Source of the DNA: RGIG4608 sp045651165
GTDB taxonomy: Bacteria > Bacillota > Clostridia > Oscillospirales > CAG-272
Reading direction: 5' to 3'
DNA length: 64,000 bases
NCBI GenBank assembly: GCA_045651165.1
Contig: JAZRRX010000039.1
Span: forward strand, 251,990-315,989
Positions within the stretch are counted from its first letter, which is position 1. Each line of letters begins with the position of its first letter. The translations under genes and the position numbers were made by a program. Below the pieces are notes generated by a model. It made no database searches. It was not told where the DNA came from and was given only the letters and a program-made list of their open reading frames with translations. Positions 41,630-50,008 of this stretch are shown here, in pieces.

Positions 41630-42613
41630 TTACTTCAAACTCTTTTCTCTGAGTCGGAACATAATCATAGATATTGTACCGGTCACAAAGAAAAGCATCC
41701 AGCTAATTACGCAAGCGCAGGAAACCATATAGCTAACGCCATTGGCATCGCTGGTAGAAGCATTGGTAATCAGGTAATATACCAAACGAATTAGAGTAAG
41801 ACCCATAGACTCCACACCTCCGGGAGAACCCCAAGCATCTGGAATGATCAAAACTGCTAAATCGTAGGTTAACAAACCTGCCATTGCACCCGCTTGTAGC
41901 AAGAAGAATGTGGTAGGGCTAATACCTGGCAATGTTACATGCCAAAATTTCTGCCAAACGTTTGCGCCATCCACATCTGCCGCTTCGTATAAAGAATTAT
42001 TAATGCCAGTAAAAGCCGCCTTATACATAACAATACCGTAACCCGGTGCTTGCCAAATAACGGCTGCAATAATTGTCCAAGTAATTGTGTCCGGATTGCG
42101 TAGCCAGTCGATATTTGTACCCAAGATGGCATTTAAAATACCACCGTCGCTAGCAAATAACCATCTCCACATCAAGGAAACCGCTACTGTGGAGCAAATA
42201 TAAGGTATAAAGAACAAAACTTGGAACATCTTTGCACCTTTAGGTTTTTGATGCAAAAGTGTAGCAATAAAAAGCGCAATTGCAAGTGTAACCAACTGCG
42301 TGGATGCAATCCACGCAGTTATAATCACTGCCTTGTAAAAATATTTTGCTAAATCAAAATAAAACAGTTCATAGGCATGTCCAGGGATAAATACAGACTT
42401 GAAACCCTCAAAATTATTCCACTGGATATTAGTCAGATCATAAAGATCCACATTGCAAAACATACCTATAAAAGATATCAGCAAAGGAAAGCCATTAAAA
42501 ACGACAAAGCCAAGCAACGGAATAGATGCAATAATAAACGCCAAAATCTGTTCCTTTCTCCACTTTCGCTTTTTGTTCTGCAGGTTCTCCGTGAATAACT
42601 TCTTTTGGGTCAT
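41630..42613 (-). CDS. Carbohydrate ABC transporter permease, MalF/UgpA type
   Basis: A 327-residue permease with the EAA loop EAADVDGANVWQKFWHVTLP and an N-terminal helix after a positively charged segment (KKRKWRKEQILAFIIASIPL). Together with the MalG-type protein it forms the heterodimeric CUT1 channel for oligosaccharides. Only 3 bp separate it from the binding-protein gene. Confidence 0.93.
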   Translation of the reverse strand: MTQKKLFTENLQNKKRKWRKEQILAFIIASIPLLGFVVFNGFPLLISFIGMFCNVDLYDLTNIQWNNFEGFKSVFIPGHAYELFYFDLAKYFYKAVIITAWIASTQLVTLAIALFIATLLHQKPKGAKMFQVLFFIPYICSTVAVSLMWRWLFASDGGILNAILGTNIDWLRNPDTITWTIIAAVIWQAPGYGIVMYKAAFTGINNSLYEAADVDGANVWQKFWHVTLPGISPTTFFLLQAGAMAGLLTYDLAVLIIPDAWGSPGGVESMGLTLIRLVYYLITNASTSDANGVSYMVSCACVISWMLFFVTGTISMIMFRLREKSLK

Positions 42614-42616
42614 AGA

Positions 42617-44425
42617 TTATCTCCCGTTGATGTAAATTGTCATGCCCTTCAACAAGTTATTTGCTGTACTCTCATACTGTGTAAAGAAAGCAGCCAACGT
42701 CATATTACCTTCACGAACCGTAGTATTAAAAGGTACGGACCATTCGGTAATCCATGTTGTAGAGGTAAAGTAGGTGTAGTCGCCGATCTCTGCGTGCTGC
42801 GCCATGAAGCTGCCTGCCCACATATTAGAGATAAGACGATCTGAGGAAGAATTATAAGCATCGCTCATACCGATAGAGGTCTGGTTGGGAACATACTTAT
42901 TACCCTTTGCCAAGATTGCCTGGCCCTCAGGACCTGCTACCCAAGATGCGAACTTGAATGCCTCGTCATAATTCTTATTCTTGGTATTTGCAGGAAGGAA
43001 GAGACCCAAAGACTCGCTTTCAGTTGCAGCCTCACCAACAATGGGTGTGCCGTTTTCTGTATGTAATTCACCAGTGTAAACCTTACCGTCGTAAGTCTCA
43101 CCGATTACCTTCAAATATTCCTTGCCGTTTACAGTATATGTGCTGCCTCCAACATACTCACGGTACTGAGCAGTAACAGCCATACCCAAACCTTCGCCAA
43201 GTACATTCTTGAAAGACTGAATGTTACGGAAGTCCTCAATAAGCATAAGGGACTTGCCGGAAGTAAAGAGCTGGTTGCGTCCCTCTGTGGTAGAAGGTGC
43301 AACGCCGTAACCATAAACTCCTGTTTCGGTCTGCTTATTGGAAGGAACACCCAAACGAGTGAATTCCAAAATTGCTTCATAAGTAGAAGGCAATGCATAA
43401 ACCTTGCCGTTCAAAGCACTAAGTGCGGATGCGTTGTTGTTCAAGAAGGTCTTGTCTTCATAGTGAAGAACTTCACCCTTGCTATAGCTATTACCGTTCA
43501 CGGTAATGTCTGCCAAAGCTAAGTAACCAGGCTGTTTGTCGCCAAGGGTAAGCTTGTAGTTGTTAGAAGCAGGGTCCCATCCGATACAATCCGCACCAAC
43601 TGAGAATCCCATATTGAACCACCATTCACTAACGAAACCATACTGATTGGATGTTGTGAATGCGCTAGCGAGGCAACGCTGCTCTTCCCAGTTCATACCG
43701 ATACTCTCGTTAAATACTTTATAAACAGTCTTGCCCGCTTGATTGGTGCTACTCTTAGCGCCTGCAAAGGGGGCCACTTTATATTCAGCATAGCCGTGAG
43801 GCATAAGTTTTGCGTTATTAGCAGTATTATATGCTGCCAATTCGCTCTCGGGAACAGAAATAATGTTGATACCAGCTGCAATCATCATATCCTTGTTGTA
43901 GAACAACATCTGAGGATCGCTACCATTGGGGAGAGCCAAAAGGCTTGCGCCTGCACCGGCCTGGAATTTGCCGTTGTTAGACTTAGTTGTATTTAAACGA
44001 TAACGATTGATCAAAGATTCAGGAATATCACTCCAGTTCATCTTAGCCTTAACATCATCTGTCAAATAGTTGTCCAAATTAACAAAGAAATTGCCGTTTG
44101 TAGCCAATGCCTTAAATGCATCGTCCTTCAACTCAATTACATCGTACTGATAGTTGCCGCGCAATGCACTTTCCAAACCGGAAATCACACCGGGATTTGC
44201 ACGAAACTGTACATATACACCGTCAATAACACCCTGTGTTTCATTATAGGTGTTGACCATTTCATTATAAGCCTCTTGCATCTGAGCATCTACAAAAGAA
44301 GCCGCATAGTAAATAACGGTTCTGTCACCAGCTTCAGGTGGTTTCTTAGGGCCGCAAGCAACTATTCCTGCTGCCATAACTAATACCAGCATCAACGCCA
44401 ATACTCTACAAAATGTTTTCTTCAT
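42617..44425 (-). CDS. Oligosaccharide-binding lipoprotein of CUT1 ABC transporter (family 1 SBP)
   Basis: A 602-residue extracellular solute-binding protein with signal and lipobox IVAC (Cys24). It is longer than typical (400-450), suggesting extra loops for a large ligand. Recognisable family segments are VIELKDDAFKALATNG, ALPNGSDPQMLFYNKDMM and FKFASWVAGPEGQAILAKGN. The ATG at 44425 is preferred because AGGAGG lies 8 bp upstream; the frame extends further but without a signal peptide start. As the first gene of the operon it probably determines which glycan is imported. Confidence 0.92.
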   Translation of the reverse strand: MKKTFCRVLALMLVLVMAAGIVACGPKKPPEAGDRTVIYYAASFVDAQMQEAYNEMVNTYNETQGVIDGVYVQFRANPGVISGLESALRGNYQYDVIELKDDAFKALATNGNFFVNLDNYLTDDVKAKMNWSDIPESLINRYRLNTTKSNNGKFQAGAGASLLALPNGSDPQMLFYNKDMMIAAGINIISVPESELAAYNTANNAKLMPHGYAEYKVAPFAGAKSSTNQAGKTVYKVFNESIGMNWEEQRCLASAFTTSNQYGFVSEWWFNMGFSVGADCIGWDPASNNYKLTLGDKQPGYLALADITVNGNSYSKGEVLHYEDKTFLNNNASALSALNGKVYALPSTYEAILEFTRLGVPSNKQTETGVYGYGVAPSTTEGRNQLFTSGKSLMLIEDFRNIQSFKNVLGEGLGMAVTAQYREYVGGSTYTVNGKEYLKVIGETYDGKVYTGELHTENGTPIVGEAATESESLGLFLPANTKNKNYDEAFKFASWVAGPEGQAILAKGNKYVPNQTSIGMSDAYNSSSDRLISNMWAGSFMAQHAEIGDYTYFTSTTWITEWSVPFNTTVREGNMTLAAFFTQYESTANNLLKGMTIYINGR

Positions 44426-44902
44426 ACTTTTTGCCTCCTGACTTTTAACTTGTGATAGTTTTTTGTTCATTGCGAAACCACCACATAATTAATTAATAAA
44501 TTTATAATTATAAAGCTTTTTGTTAAAAGCAATTTATAATCCAACTAATATATGCCAAAAATTCCATTCAACTTCGTTTCGTAACCTATGCCGCTTATTT
44601 TCAATTATGGAGCATGGATTTTTGACGTGTGATACTACTGCATAGTGTTCAAATGAAAGCTACAAACACTAAATTTGATTTTTAAGACATTAAAAATTCT
44701 GTAGGAAAAATAAGCAAGCCCTCATATTGAAAACAGCTACAATATAATTTATACATATTTTTTATTTAAATGCTCTATCTATTTAGTATTTTACAACAAA
44801 ATTAACAAATTTTCAATAAAAAAACCGCTAAAGATATTGCATTTGACCAAGATGTGTGCTACAATATTACTGTACCTAATAACAAATTAGAGGAGAAAAC
44901 AA
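44426..44902. promoter_or_regulatory. Divergent control region between the glycan operon and its putative regulator
   Basis: A 477-bp AT-rich region without coding potential. For the regulator on the plus strand, -35 TTGCAT (44837-44842), 17 bp and -10 TACAAT (44860-44865) with TG form a good promoter. For the operon on the minus strand, TATAAT lies at 44507-44512 but no -35 at the proper spacing is seen, which fits an activator-dependent promoter. No riboswitch-like structure was noticed. Confidence 0.55.
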
Positions 44903-45880
44903 ATGCAAGAACACAATAATGACTTTATTGAAGACAGCAAAATAATATATGATATTCAGGGTACCAAGGATACGACAAACCTCGCCACTTTGGGCAGAGC
45001 ACTCTCTTCCCCCGTACGAATACAAATGATTCGCTTGGTTAACAAGAAGAACATGCTTGCGTCCGAGATAGCAGCAGAGCTTAATTTACCTCTTTCATCA
45101 ACTATATTTCATCTCAATATTTTAGAGGATGCGGGAATTATCAAAAAAAGCTTCTCTACCAAGGGCAAGGGTACCCTCCATTGGTATACCTACTGCGCCA
45201 ACATAGCCGTGATCCGTTTTCGAAATTCAAACGGAGACTCTAAGCCCGAAAGTCTAGCCCCTTACATCCATCATATTAATATTGGAGAATATATTGATGC
45301 CGAGTTTTCAGATCAATGTGGAATTGCTACCGCCGAAAGGCAAATTATGAGCGGTGACCCACACAACGCCTTCGTCGCAGGACGTCACGACGCTCAGGTA
45401 ATTTGGTCGCAGGGCTATGGCTCGCTTCTCTATGCTATTCCCAACAATTATGCCCAACAGGGAAAGCTTGACGAAATCAAAATTTCTCTCGAAATTTGCT
45501 CCGAGGCACCGGGATTCAATAACGATTACCCGAGTGATATTACCTTCTCTATAAATGGGATTGAAGTTTGCACACTTGTTTCCCCAGGAGATTACGGAGA
45601 TCGGTACGGAAAATTCACGCCGAGCTGGTGGTATCCCGAAAGCACAAAATACGGTATCCTCACAAACATAAGCATCAGATCGACCGGCGTATTTCTTAAT
45701 GAAAGATTGGTAAACAAAAGCATTCGCCTCTACGATCTAAGGCTTCAGGAAAGCAATAAAACGACGTTTGGTATAGAGGTAAAGAAGAATGCGCAGCACC
45801 CCGGTGGATTTAACATTTTCGGTAGTAAATTTGGCGATTATGCTCAACATATAATTTTCACCGCAACCTATAGATTGTAA
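44903..45880 (+). CDS. ArsR-type HTH regulator fused to a large beta-rich C-terminal domain
   Basis: A 325-residue protein. Residues about 27-105 form an ArsR-like winged helix (ALSSPVRIQMIRLVNKKNML, SEIAAELNLPLSSTIFHLNI). The rest, about 220 residues, is beta-rich with no metal-binding cysteine pattern. It holds aromatic and glycine blocks such as YGDRYGKFTPSWWYP and PGGFNIFGSKFGDYAQHI, suggesting ligand binding by a jelly-roll. Members of this layout occur beside glycan genes in Paenibacillus and Clostridia, from memory. It is divergent from the importer operon, so regulation of that operon by an imported sugar is the natural guess. AGAGGAG precedes the ATG. Confidence 0.8.
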   Translation: MQEHNNDFIEDSKIIYDIQGTKDTTNLATLGRALSSPVRIQMIRLVNKKNMLASEIAAELNLPLSSTIFHLNILEDAGIIKKSFSTKGKGTLHWYTYCANIAVIRFRNSNGDSKPESLAPYIHHINIGEYIDAEFSDQCGIATAERQIMSGDPHNAFVAGRHDAQVIWSQGYGSLLYAIPNNYAQQGKLDEIKISLEICSEAPGFNNDYPSDITFSINGIEVCTLVSPGDYGDRYGKFTPSWWYPESTKYGILTNISIRSTGVFLNERLVNKSIRLYDLRLQESNKTTFGIEVKKNAQHPGGFNIFGSKFGDYAQHIIFTATYRL

Positions 45881-45907
45881 TTAGTGGAGCAAAAGTATTT
45901 CTGCTTC

Positions 45908-45954
45908 TATATACAATAAACCGCGAGCTGTTAGCTCGCGGTTTATTGTATATA
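45908..45954. terminator. Perfect 22-bp inverted repeat, bidirectional terminator
   Basis: The arms 45908-45929 and 45933-45954 are perfectly complementary around a three-base loop: a GC core (CCGCGAGCT) with AT-rich ends. It lies between convergent genes and can end both. Confidence 0.8.
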
Positions 45955-45979
45955 TCTTTGATAGCTTGTTTTACATTAC

Positions 45980-46696
45980 TCATTTCTCATCAAGCCAAGG
46001 TGCAAGTACCTCTGATAATTTAGTATAGTCATCAATCGTTATAAATTTAAAGTCTGATTTATATACGCTTTCATCATTTCCACCGCAACCGTAATCGTCA
46101 CCCACAAATGCTACCTCACCGTGTTCAAATCCGTTTTCCCTGCACCACAAATCAAGTGCATAATATTTGTTGAATGGCTTGGGTGCCATGTCAAATGAGG
46201 AAGAACCGCCAACGAATACATTATAATCAGGGAATGCCGCACAAACCTCATCATAAATAAAGCGACGTTTTTTTCTATCTGGATCAAATTTCAATTTGTC
46301 TTCATTTTGAGCTTTAGTTTCAAGTATGGGGAATGTCAAGCATCCCGAAGCATGATATTCAACATTATCACCCGAAAATTCAGTAAATCCATATTTTTCT
46401 CTTAAGCTATAAGCTATTTTTTCAACGCATTCACGATTCTGACATACAACGCCATCGTCACGGACAATCTTAAGTTCTCCACTTTCATACTTGGCATATT
46501 GCATTCCGTAATTTCCTATAATGTCAATCGGGAAACCGCCAAGCTGTTGATATATGCGCAAACAATTACCTGCTCCTACCATTAATAGCTTATATCTCTT
46601 TGCAAGATTTTCAAGCACTGCACGATTTTTATCATCTATAGGTGTTTTGTGTTGCGTTAAAGTTCCGTCAAGGTCAAATGCAAATATCTTTATCAT
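45980..46696 (-). CDS. HAD-IIB phosphatase, phosphomannomutase-like
   Basis: A 238-residue HAD hydrolase with motif I DLDGTLT (Asp8, Asp10), a C2 cap region and motif IV VAFVGDDYG. The segment SFDMAPKPFNKYYAL resembles the eukaryotic-type phosphomannomutase/sugar-phosphatase group. It would dephosphorylate a sugar- or polyol-phosphate. It is the last of four genes read together behind the GlpA-type dehydrogenase, with 33 bp between it and the DUF1667 gene, which points to glycerol-phosphate metabolism. The substrate is not certain. Confidence 0.85.
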   Translation of the reverse strand: MIKIFAFDLDGTLTQHKTPIDDKNRAVLENLAKRYKLLMVGAGNCLRIYQQLGGFPIDIIGNYGMQYAKYESGELKIVRDDGVVCQNRECVEKIAYSLREKYGFTEFSGDNVEYHASGCLTFPILETKAQNEDKLKFDPDRKKRRFIYDEVCAAFPDYNVFVGGSSSFDMAPKPFNKYYALDLWCRENGFEHGEVAFVGDDYGCGGNDESVYKSDFKFITIDDYTKLSEVLAPWLDEK

Positions 46697-46729
46697 ATTT
46701 TACTCCTAATTTATATTGTTATATTTTGC

Positions 46730-47086
46730 CTAAATTTTGGTATTTCTTGTTGTTACCACGTTTGCTCCCGTACCCAAAATGTTCTCGATAACTATGTATC
46801 CTACCTGAGCATCTTTTGGAACACGTGAAAGGTTAATCTCCTTCATACACTCAAACAAAAGATCTTTTGGAATCGACTTATCCGTCTTCACAGGCACCAC
46901 TCCACCACCTTCAATCGGCGCTGTTGTTGTGAGTGTTCTCATAGGAGATTTAAATTCGTCCCCGGCATATTCAAGCCCTCTTTTGCAAGTGTATCCTTCA
47001 ACCGAAACGACCTTTTTATTATCATCAAGCTCAACCTTGAGCTGACATCCCTTAGGACAAACGATACATGTTAATTCGCGTACCAT
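46730..47086 (-). CDS. DUF1667 protein, partner of anaerobic glycerol-3-phosphate dehydrogenase-like enzymes
   Basis: A 118-residue protein with a cysteine motif at the start (CIVCPKGC, residues 6-13) and a further Cys in YTCKRG, probably an Fe-S or zinc site. DUF1667 genes are commonly placed after FAD oxidoreductases of the GlpA/GlpB type. The ATG at 47086 follows GGAGGG and gives the typical MVRELTCIVCPKGC start. It lies 11 bp after the oxidoreductase gene. It may act as an electron-transfer subunit in place of GlpC, which is absent. Confidence 0.88.
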   Translation of the reverse strand: MVRELTCIVCPKGCQLKVELDDNKKVVSVEGYTCKRGLEYAGDEFKSPMRTLTTTAPIEGGGVVPVKTDKSIPKDLLFECMKEINLSRVPKDAQVGYIVIENILGTGANVVTTRNTKI

Positions 47087-47097
47087 ACTACCCTCCA

Positions 47098-48345
47098 TCA
47101 TTCTTCTATCGCGAAGAAAAGCGTATCTCCGCAAATTCCGTTAATCATCTCACTTGTTAAAGTTACAGTTTCCATCTCACCTGGCGCAACCTTAAGCTTT
47201 TTCCTGTTTACAAGGAGCTTTTCTCCGTCGCGAACAGTAATTCTTATGTCACGGTATACGTCCGAAACTCTGAAATATACTGTAACATCCTCATTTGCGC
47301 TTATTCTTTGAGGAACGGTATATCTCACCCTACCGTCAGTGACAAGCTTAATGCTTTTGTTAGAAAACGCGTTACCCTTAATAAATTCAGCAGCGGCACG
47401 ACCTGCAATAGTAGCCTCCTCGGACACATAGTCAACCAGATCGTGCACGTGAAGAACGTTTCCACAAGCATAAACACCGGGAATATCAGTCTGTCTGTTC
47501 TGGTCAACAAAAGCACCACCTGTAATTCTATCAAGAGGAATGGATGCGCTCTTGGTAAGCTCATTTTCGGGAATAAGACCAACCGAAAGAAGCAGAGTAT
47601 CGCACTCGATGTATTGCTTGGTTTTTTCAATGGGTTTGCGTCTTTCATCCACCTTTGCTATCGTAACGCCTGTAACTCTTTCCTTGCCGTGAATTTCAAC
47701 AACGGTGTGACTCAACAAAAGCGGAATATCAAAATCATTAAGACATTGTTGGATATTACGCGCAAGACCACCGGAATACGGCATAAGCTCACAAACCGCC
47801 TTAACTTCTGCGCCCTCAAGCGTCATTCTTCTTGCCATAATAAGTCCTATATCACCCGAGCCGAGTATAACTACCTTTTTTCCAGGCATATATCCGTCCA
47901 TGTTAACAAATTTTTGAGCAGTTCCCGCGGTGAAAACACCCGACGGACGAGTCCCTGCAATATTAAGAGCACCCTTCGGGCGTTCTCTGCATCCCATAGC
48001 AAGTATTATGGATTTTGATTCAACAGTAAAAATCCCGTCCTCACTGTTTATGGCGGTCACAACCTTATCGGGAGTGATATCGAGAACCATAGTGCCGAGC
48101 TTGAAGGCAATATTGCGATCCCTTACCTGTTTCTCATAGCGGTAAGCATATTCGGGACCTGTAAGCTCTTCCTTAAAGCGATGAAGTCCAAATCCGTTGT
48201 GGATACACTGCCGAAGAATACCTCCAAGACTTGTATCACGTTCAAGAATGAGAATATTTCTGATACCCGCGTCGTATGCCGCAACTGCAGCGCTCATACC
48301 TGCAGGGCCACCGCCAACTATAACAAGATCAGCTTTTATAGTCAT
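47098..48345 (-). CDS. FAD/NAD(P)-dependent oxidoreductase, GlpB-like partner
   Basis: A 415-residue flavoprotein with the FAD-binding GGGPAGMSAAVAAYDAGI near the N-terminus, a CxxH-like redox centre not evident, and the NAD(P)-binding GSGDIGLIMARRM in the middle. GVYACGNVLHVHDLVDYVSE closes the FAD site. It lies 1 bp after the GlpA-type gene and 11 bp before the DUF1667 gene. In many Firmicutes these three form the anaerobic glycerol-3-phosphate oxidation module, passing electrons to NAD or quinone. Confidence 0.88.
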   Translation of the reverse strand: MTIKADLVIVGGGPAGMSAAVAAYDAGIRNILILERDTSLGGILRQCIHNGFGLHRFKEELTGPEYAYRYEKQVRDRNIAFKLGTMVLDITPDKVVTAINSEDGIFTVESKSIILAMGCRERPKGALNIAGTRPSGVFTAGTAQKFVNMDGYMPGKKVVILGSGDIGLIMARRMTLEGAEVKAVCELMPYSGGLARNIQQCLNDFDIPLLLSHTVVEIHGKERVTGVTIAKVDERRKPIEKTKQYIECDTLLLSVGLIPENELTKSASIPLDRITGGAFVDQNRQTDIPGVYACGNVLHVHDLVDYVSEEATIAGRAAAEFIKGNAFSNKSIKLVTDGRVRYTVPQRISANEDVTVYFRVSDVYRDIRITVRDGEKLLVNRKKLKVAPGEMETVTLTSEMINGICGDTLFFAIEE

Positions 48346-48346
48346 A

Positions 48347-49777
48347 TCAGTTGTCCCCCTTTGTCTTACCGTAATTTATAATTGAATTAGAACCCGATTT
48401 TGTCACACTTTCAAACGGAACACCAAGTTCTCTTGCAATGATTGACACAACGATGGGTGAACAAAATCCACCCTGACATCTACCCATACCGCTTCTTGTC
48501 CTTCGCTTTATACCGTCAACGTCACGCGCGCTTGGATTTCTGTGCACAGCTTCAATTATCTCGCCCTCTGTGATACCCTCGCAACGACATACAATGCGTC
48601 CGTATTCGGCATGCTCTTTGATAATGGCATTTTTTTCTTCTTCATTAAGATTGTTAAAATAGTGAACGGGCTTGCGTGTTCCAACATAATTTTCATTCTT
48701 TTCTGAGATTGCACCTATATTGCAAAGAAATTCTTCAACATATTCTGCAATCGCAGGAGCTGATGAAAGACCTGGGCTTTCAATGCCACCAAGAGTAATT
48801 ACTCCATCTCTCTCCTTGATAATAAAATCACCCTTGTCCCCTACCGCGCGCAGACCGCAGAAGGATGTTATAACCTTATTAAAGGGCAAATTTGAAACGT
48901 TTTCTGCGGATTTTGCAAACAATGTTACAAAGCCCTCCACAGTTGTTGCATAATTGTCTTTTCCTTCAATATTTACAGCCGTTGGACCTACTAGAAGATT
49001 ACCGTCGACTGTGGGAGTAATCAATATTCCCTTACCCATCTTTGTGGGAGTATGGAAAATCGTTCTTTGTACAAAGGAACCGCATTCCTTATCAAGCACC
49101 ATATATTCTCCGCGCCTTGTAGTGATTTTGAAATCACAGTCTCCCGTCATTTCTGCAATATCGTCAGAATATGCACCCGCACAGTTTATGATATATTTTG
49201 TATTAACGGCACGTCCGTCCAAGGATTTTACGATATAACCGTCCGACATTTTATCAATACCTGTTACTTCATAATCAAGAAGAAGTTCAACTCCGTTATC
49301 CATAGCATTTCCAATGGCAGCAATGCAAAGTTCGTAAGGACAAACTATAGCACTTGTCTCAGAAAGAAGCGCACAGGAAAGCTCGGGATTGAGATTCTTC
49401 TCTAAGCTGTGGAGTTCCTCTCGCTCCACGATGCGAAGTCCTTTGATACCGATGGCGATACCGTTGCGATAAAGCGCCTCGACCTCTGCTCTCTCATTTT
49501 CAAATGCGACAATAAGCGCCTGATTGTTATTATATTTTACGCCAAGACGCTCGCAAACCTTGGGCATAAGCTCCGAGCCGCGCTTATTCATACGTGCCTT
49601 AAGCGAACCTACCACAGGGTCAAATCCGCCGTGAACTATGGCGCTGTTCGCCTTGGTAGCCCCCATAGCAACATCCCCTAATTTTTCAAGCATACAAACT
49701 CTTACATTGTATCTGGAAAGAGTTTCTGCAATCATCCCACCGACAACTCCGGCGCCGATAATAACTATATCGTACAT
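48347..49777 (-). CDS. glpA: Anaerobic glycerol-3-phosphate dehydrogenase-like flavoprotein with C-terminal 2Fe-2S domain
   Basis: A 476-residue DAO-family flavoprotein. The FAD-binding motif is IIGAGVVGGMIAETLSRYN at the N-terminus, and the C-terminal BFD-like [2Fe-2S] domain has CRC...RCQGGFC (about residues 400-455). It would oxidise sn-glycerol-3-phosphate to DHAP. The start is the ATG at 49777, 7 bp after AAGGAG. Its leader carries a terminator hairpin likely controlled by the divergent glpP product. A broader role as 2-hydroxyacid dehydrogenase is possible, but glpP next door supports glycerol-3-phosphate. Confidence 0.9.
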   Translation of the reverse strand: MYDIVIIGAGVVGGMIAETLSRYNVRVCMLEKLGDVAMGATKANSAIVHGGFDPVVGSLKARMNKRGSELMPKVCERLGVKYNNNQALIVAFENERAEVEALYRNGIAIGIKGLRIVEREELHSLEKNLNPELSCALLSETSAIVCPYELCIAAIGNAMDNGVELLLDYEVTGIDKMSDGYIVKSLDGRAVNTKYIINCAGAYSDDIAEMTGDCDFKITTRRGEYMVLDKECGSFVQRTIFHTPTKMGKGILITPTVDGNLLVGPTAVNIEGKDNYATTVEGFVTLFAKSAENVSNLPFNKVITSFCGLRAVGDKGDFIIKERDGVITLGGIESPGLSSAPAIAEYVEEFLCNIGAISEKNENYVGTRKPVHYFNNLNEEEKNAIIKEHAEYGRIVCRCEGITEGEIIEAVHRNPSARDVDGIKRRTRSGMGRCQGGFCSPIVVSIIARELGVPFESVTKSGSNSIINYGKTKGDN

Positions 49778-49827
49778 TACCATTCTCCTTTTAAATAACC
49801 TTATTAAACAACAAAAAAAGACACGAG

Positions 49828-49854
49828 AAAACACGGAGCAAAATCTCCGGTTTT
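49828..49854 (-). terminator. Leader terminator of the glpA operon, candidate GlpP antitermination target
   Basis: AAAACCGGAG and CTCCGTGTTTT (read on the minus strand) form a hairpin with a six-base loop and one bulge, followed by a second T7 tract (49812-49818 on the plus strand). It sits between the operon promoter (49899-49926) and the glpA start at 49777. Confidence 0.65.
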
Positions 49855-49898
49855 TAACGCATCTCCAAATCTCATTGCGATATTAAATTTACCTATTT

Positions 49899-49926
49899 AT
49901 TATAACACAAATAATAATTTTGTCAA
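49899..49926 (-). promoter_or_regulatory. Promoter of the glpA operon
   Basis: On the minus strand: -35 TTGACA (49921-49926), 16-bp spacer, -10 TATAAT (49899-49904). It leaves a leader of about 115 nt before glpA. Confidence 0.82.
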
Positions 49927-49945
49927 TATATTATAGAAATTTATA

Positions 49946-49974
49946 TTGACACAACTGCTACAATCTTTTATAAT
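49946..49974 (+). promoter_or_regulatory. Promoter of glpP
   Basis: -35 TTGACA (49946-49951), 17-bp spacer, -10 TATAAT (49969-49974); both hexamers are perfect. It is back-to-back with the glpA promoter, with only 19 bp between the two -35 boxes. Confidence 0.85.
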
Positions 49975-50008
49975 ATTTATAGAAGGTATAGTAACATCGG
50001 AGGTAAGT

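Noticed and set aside
44426..44902. Catabolite-repression (cre) site in the glycan control region
   Set aside because: TGAAAGCTACAAACA near 44655 is only a partial match to the consensus and the central CG is missing.
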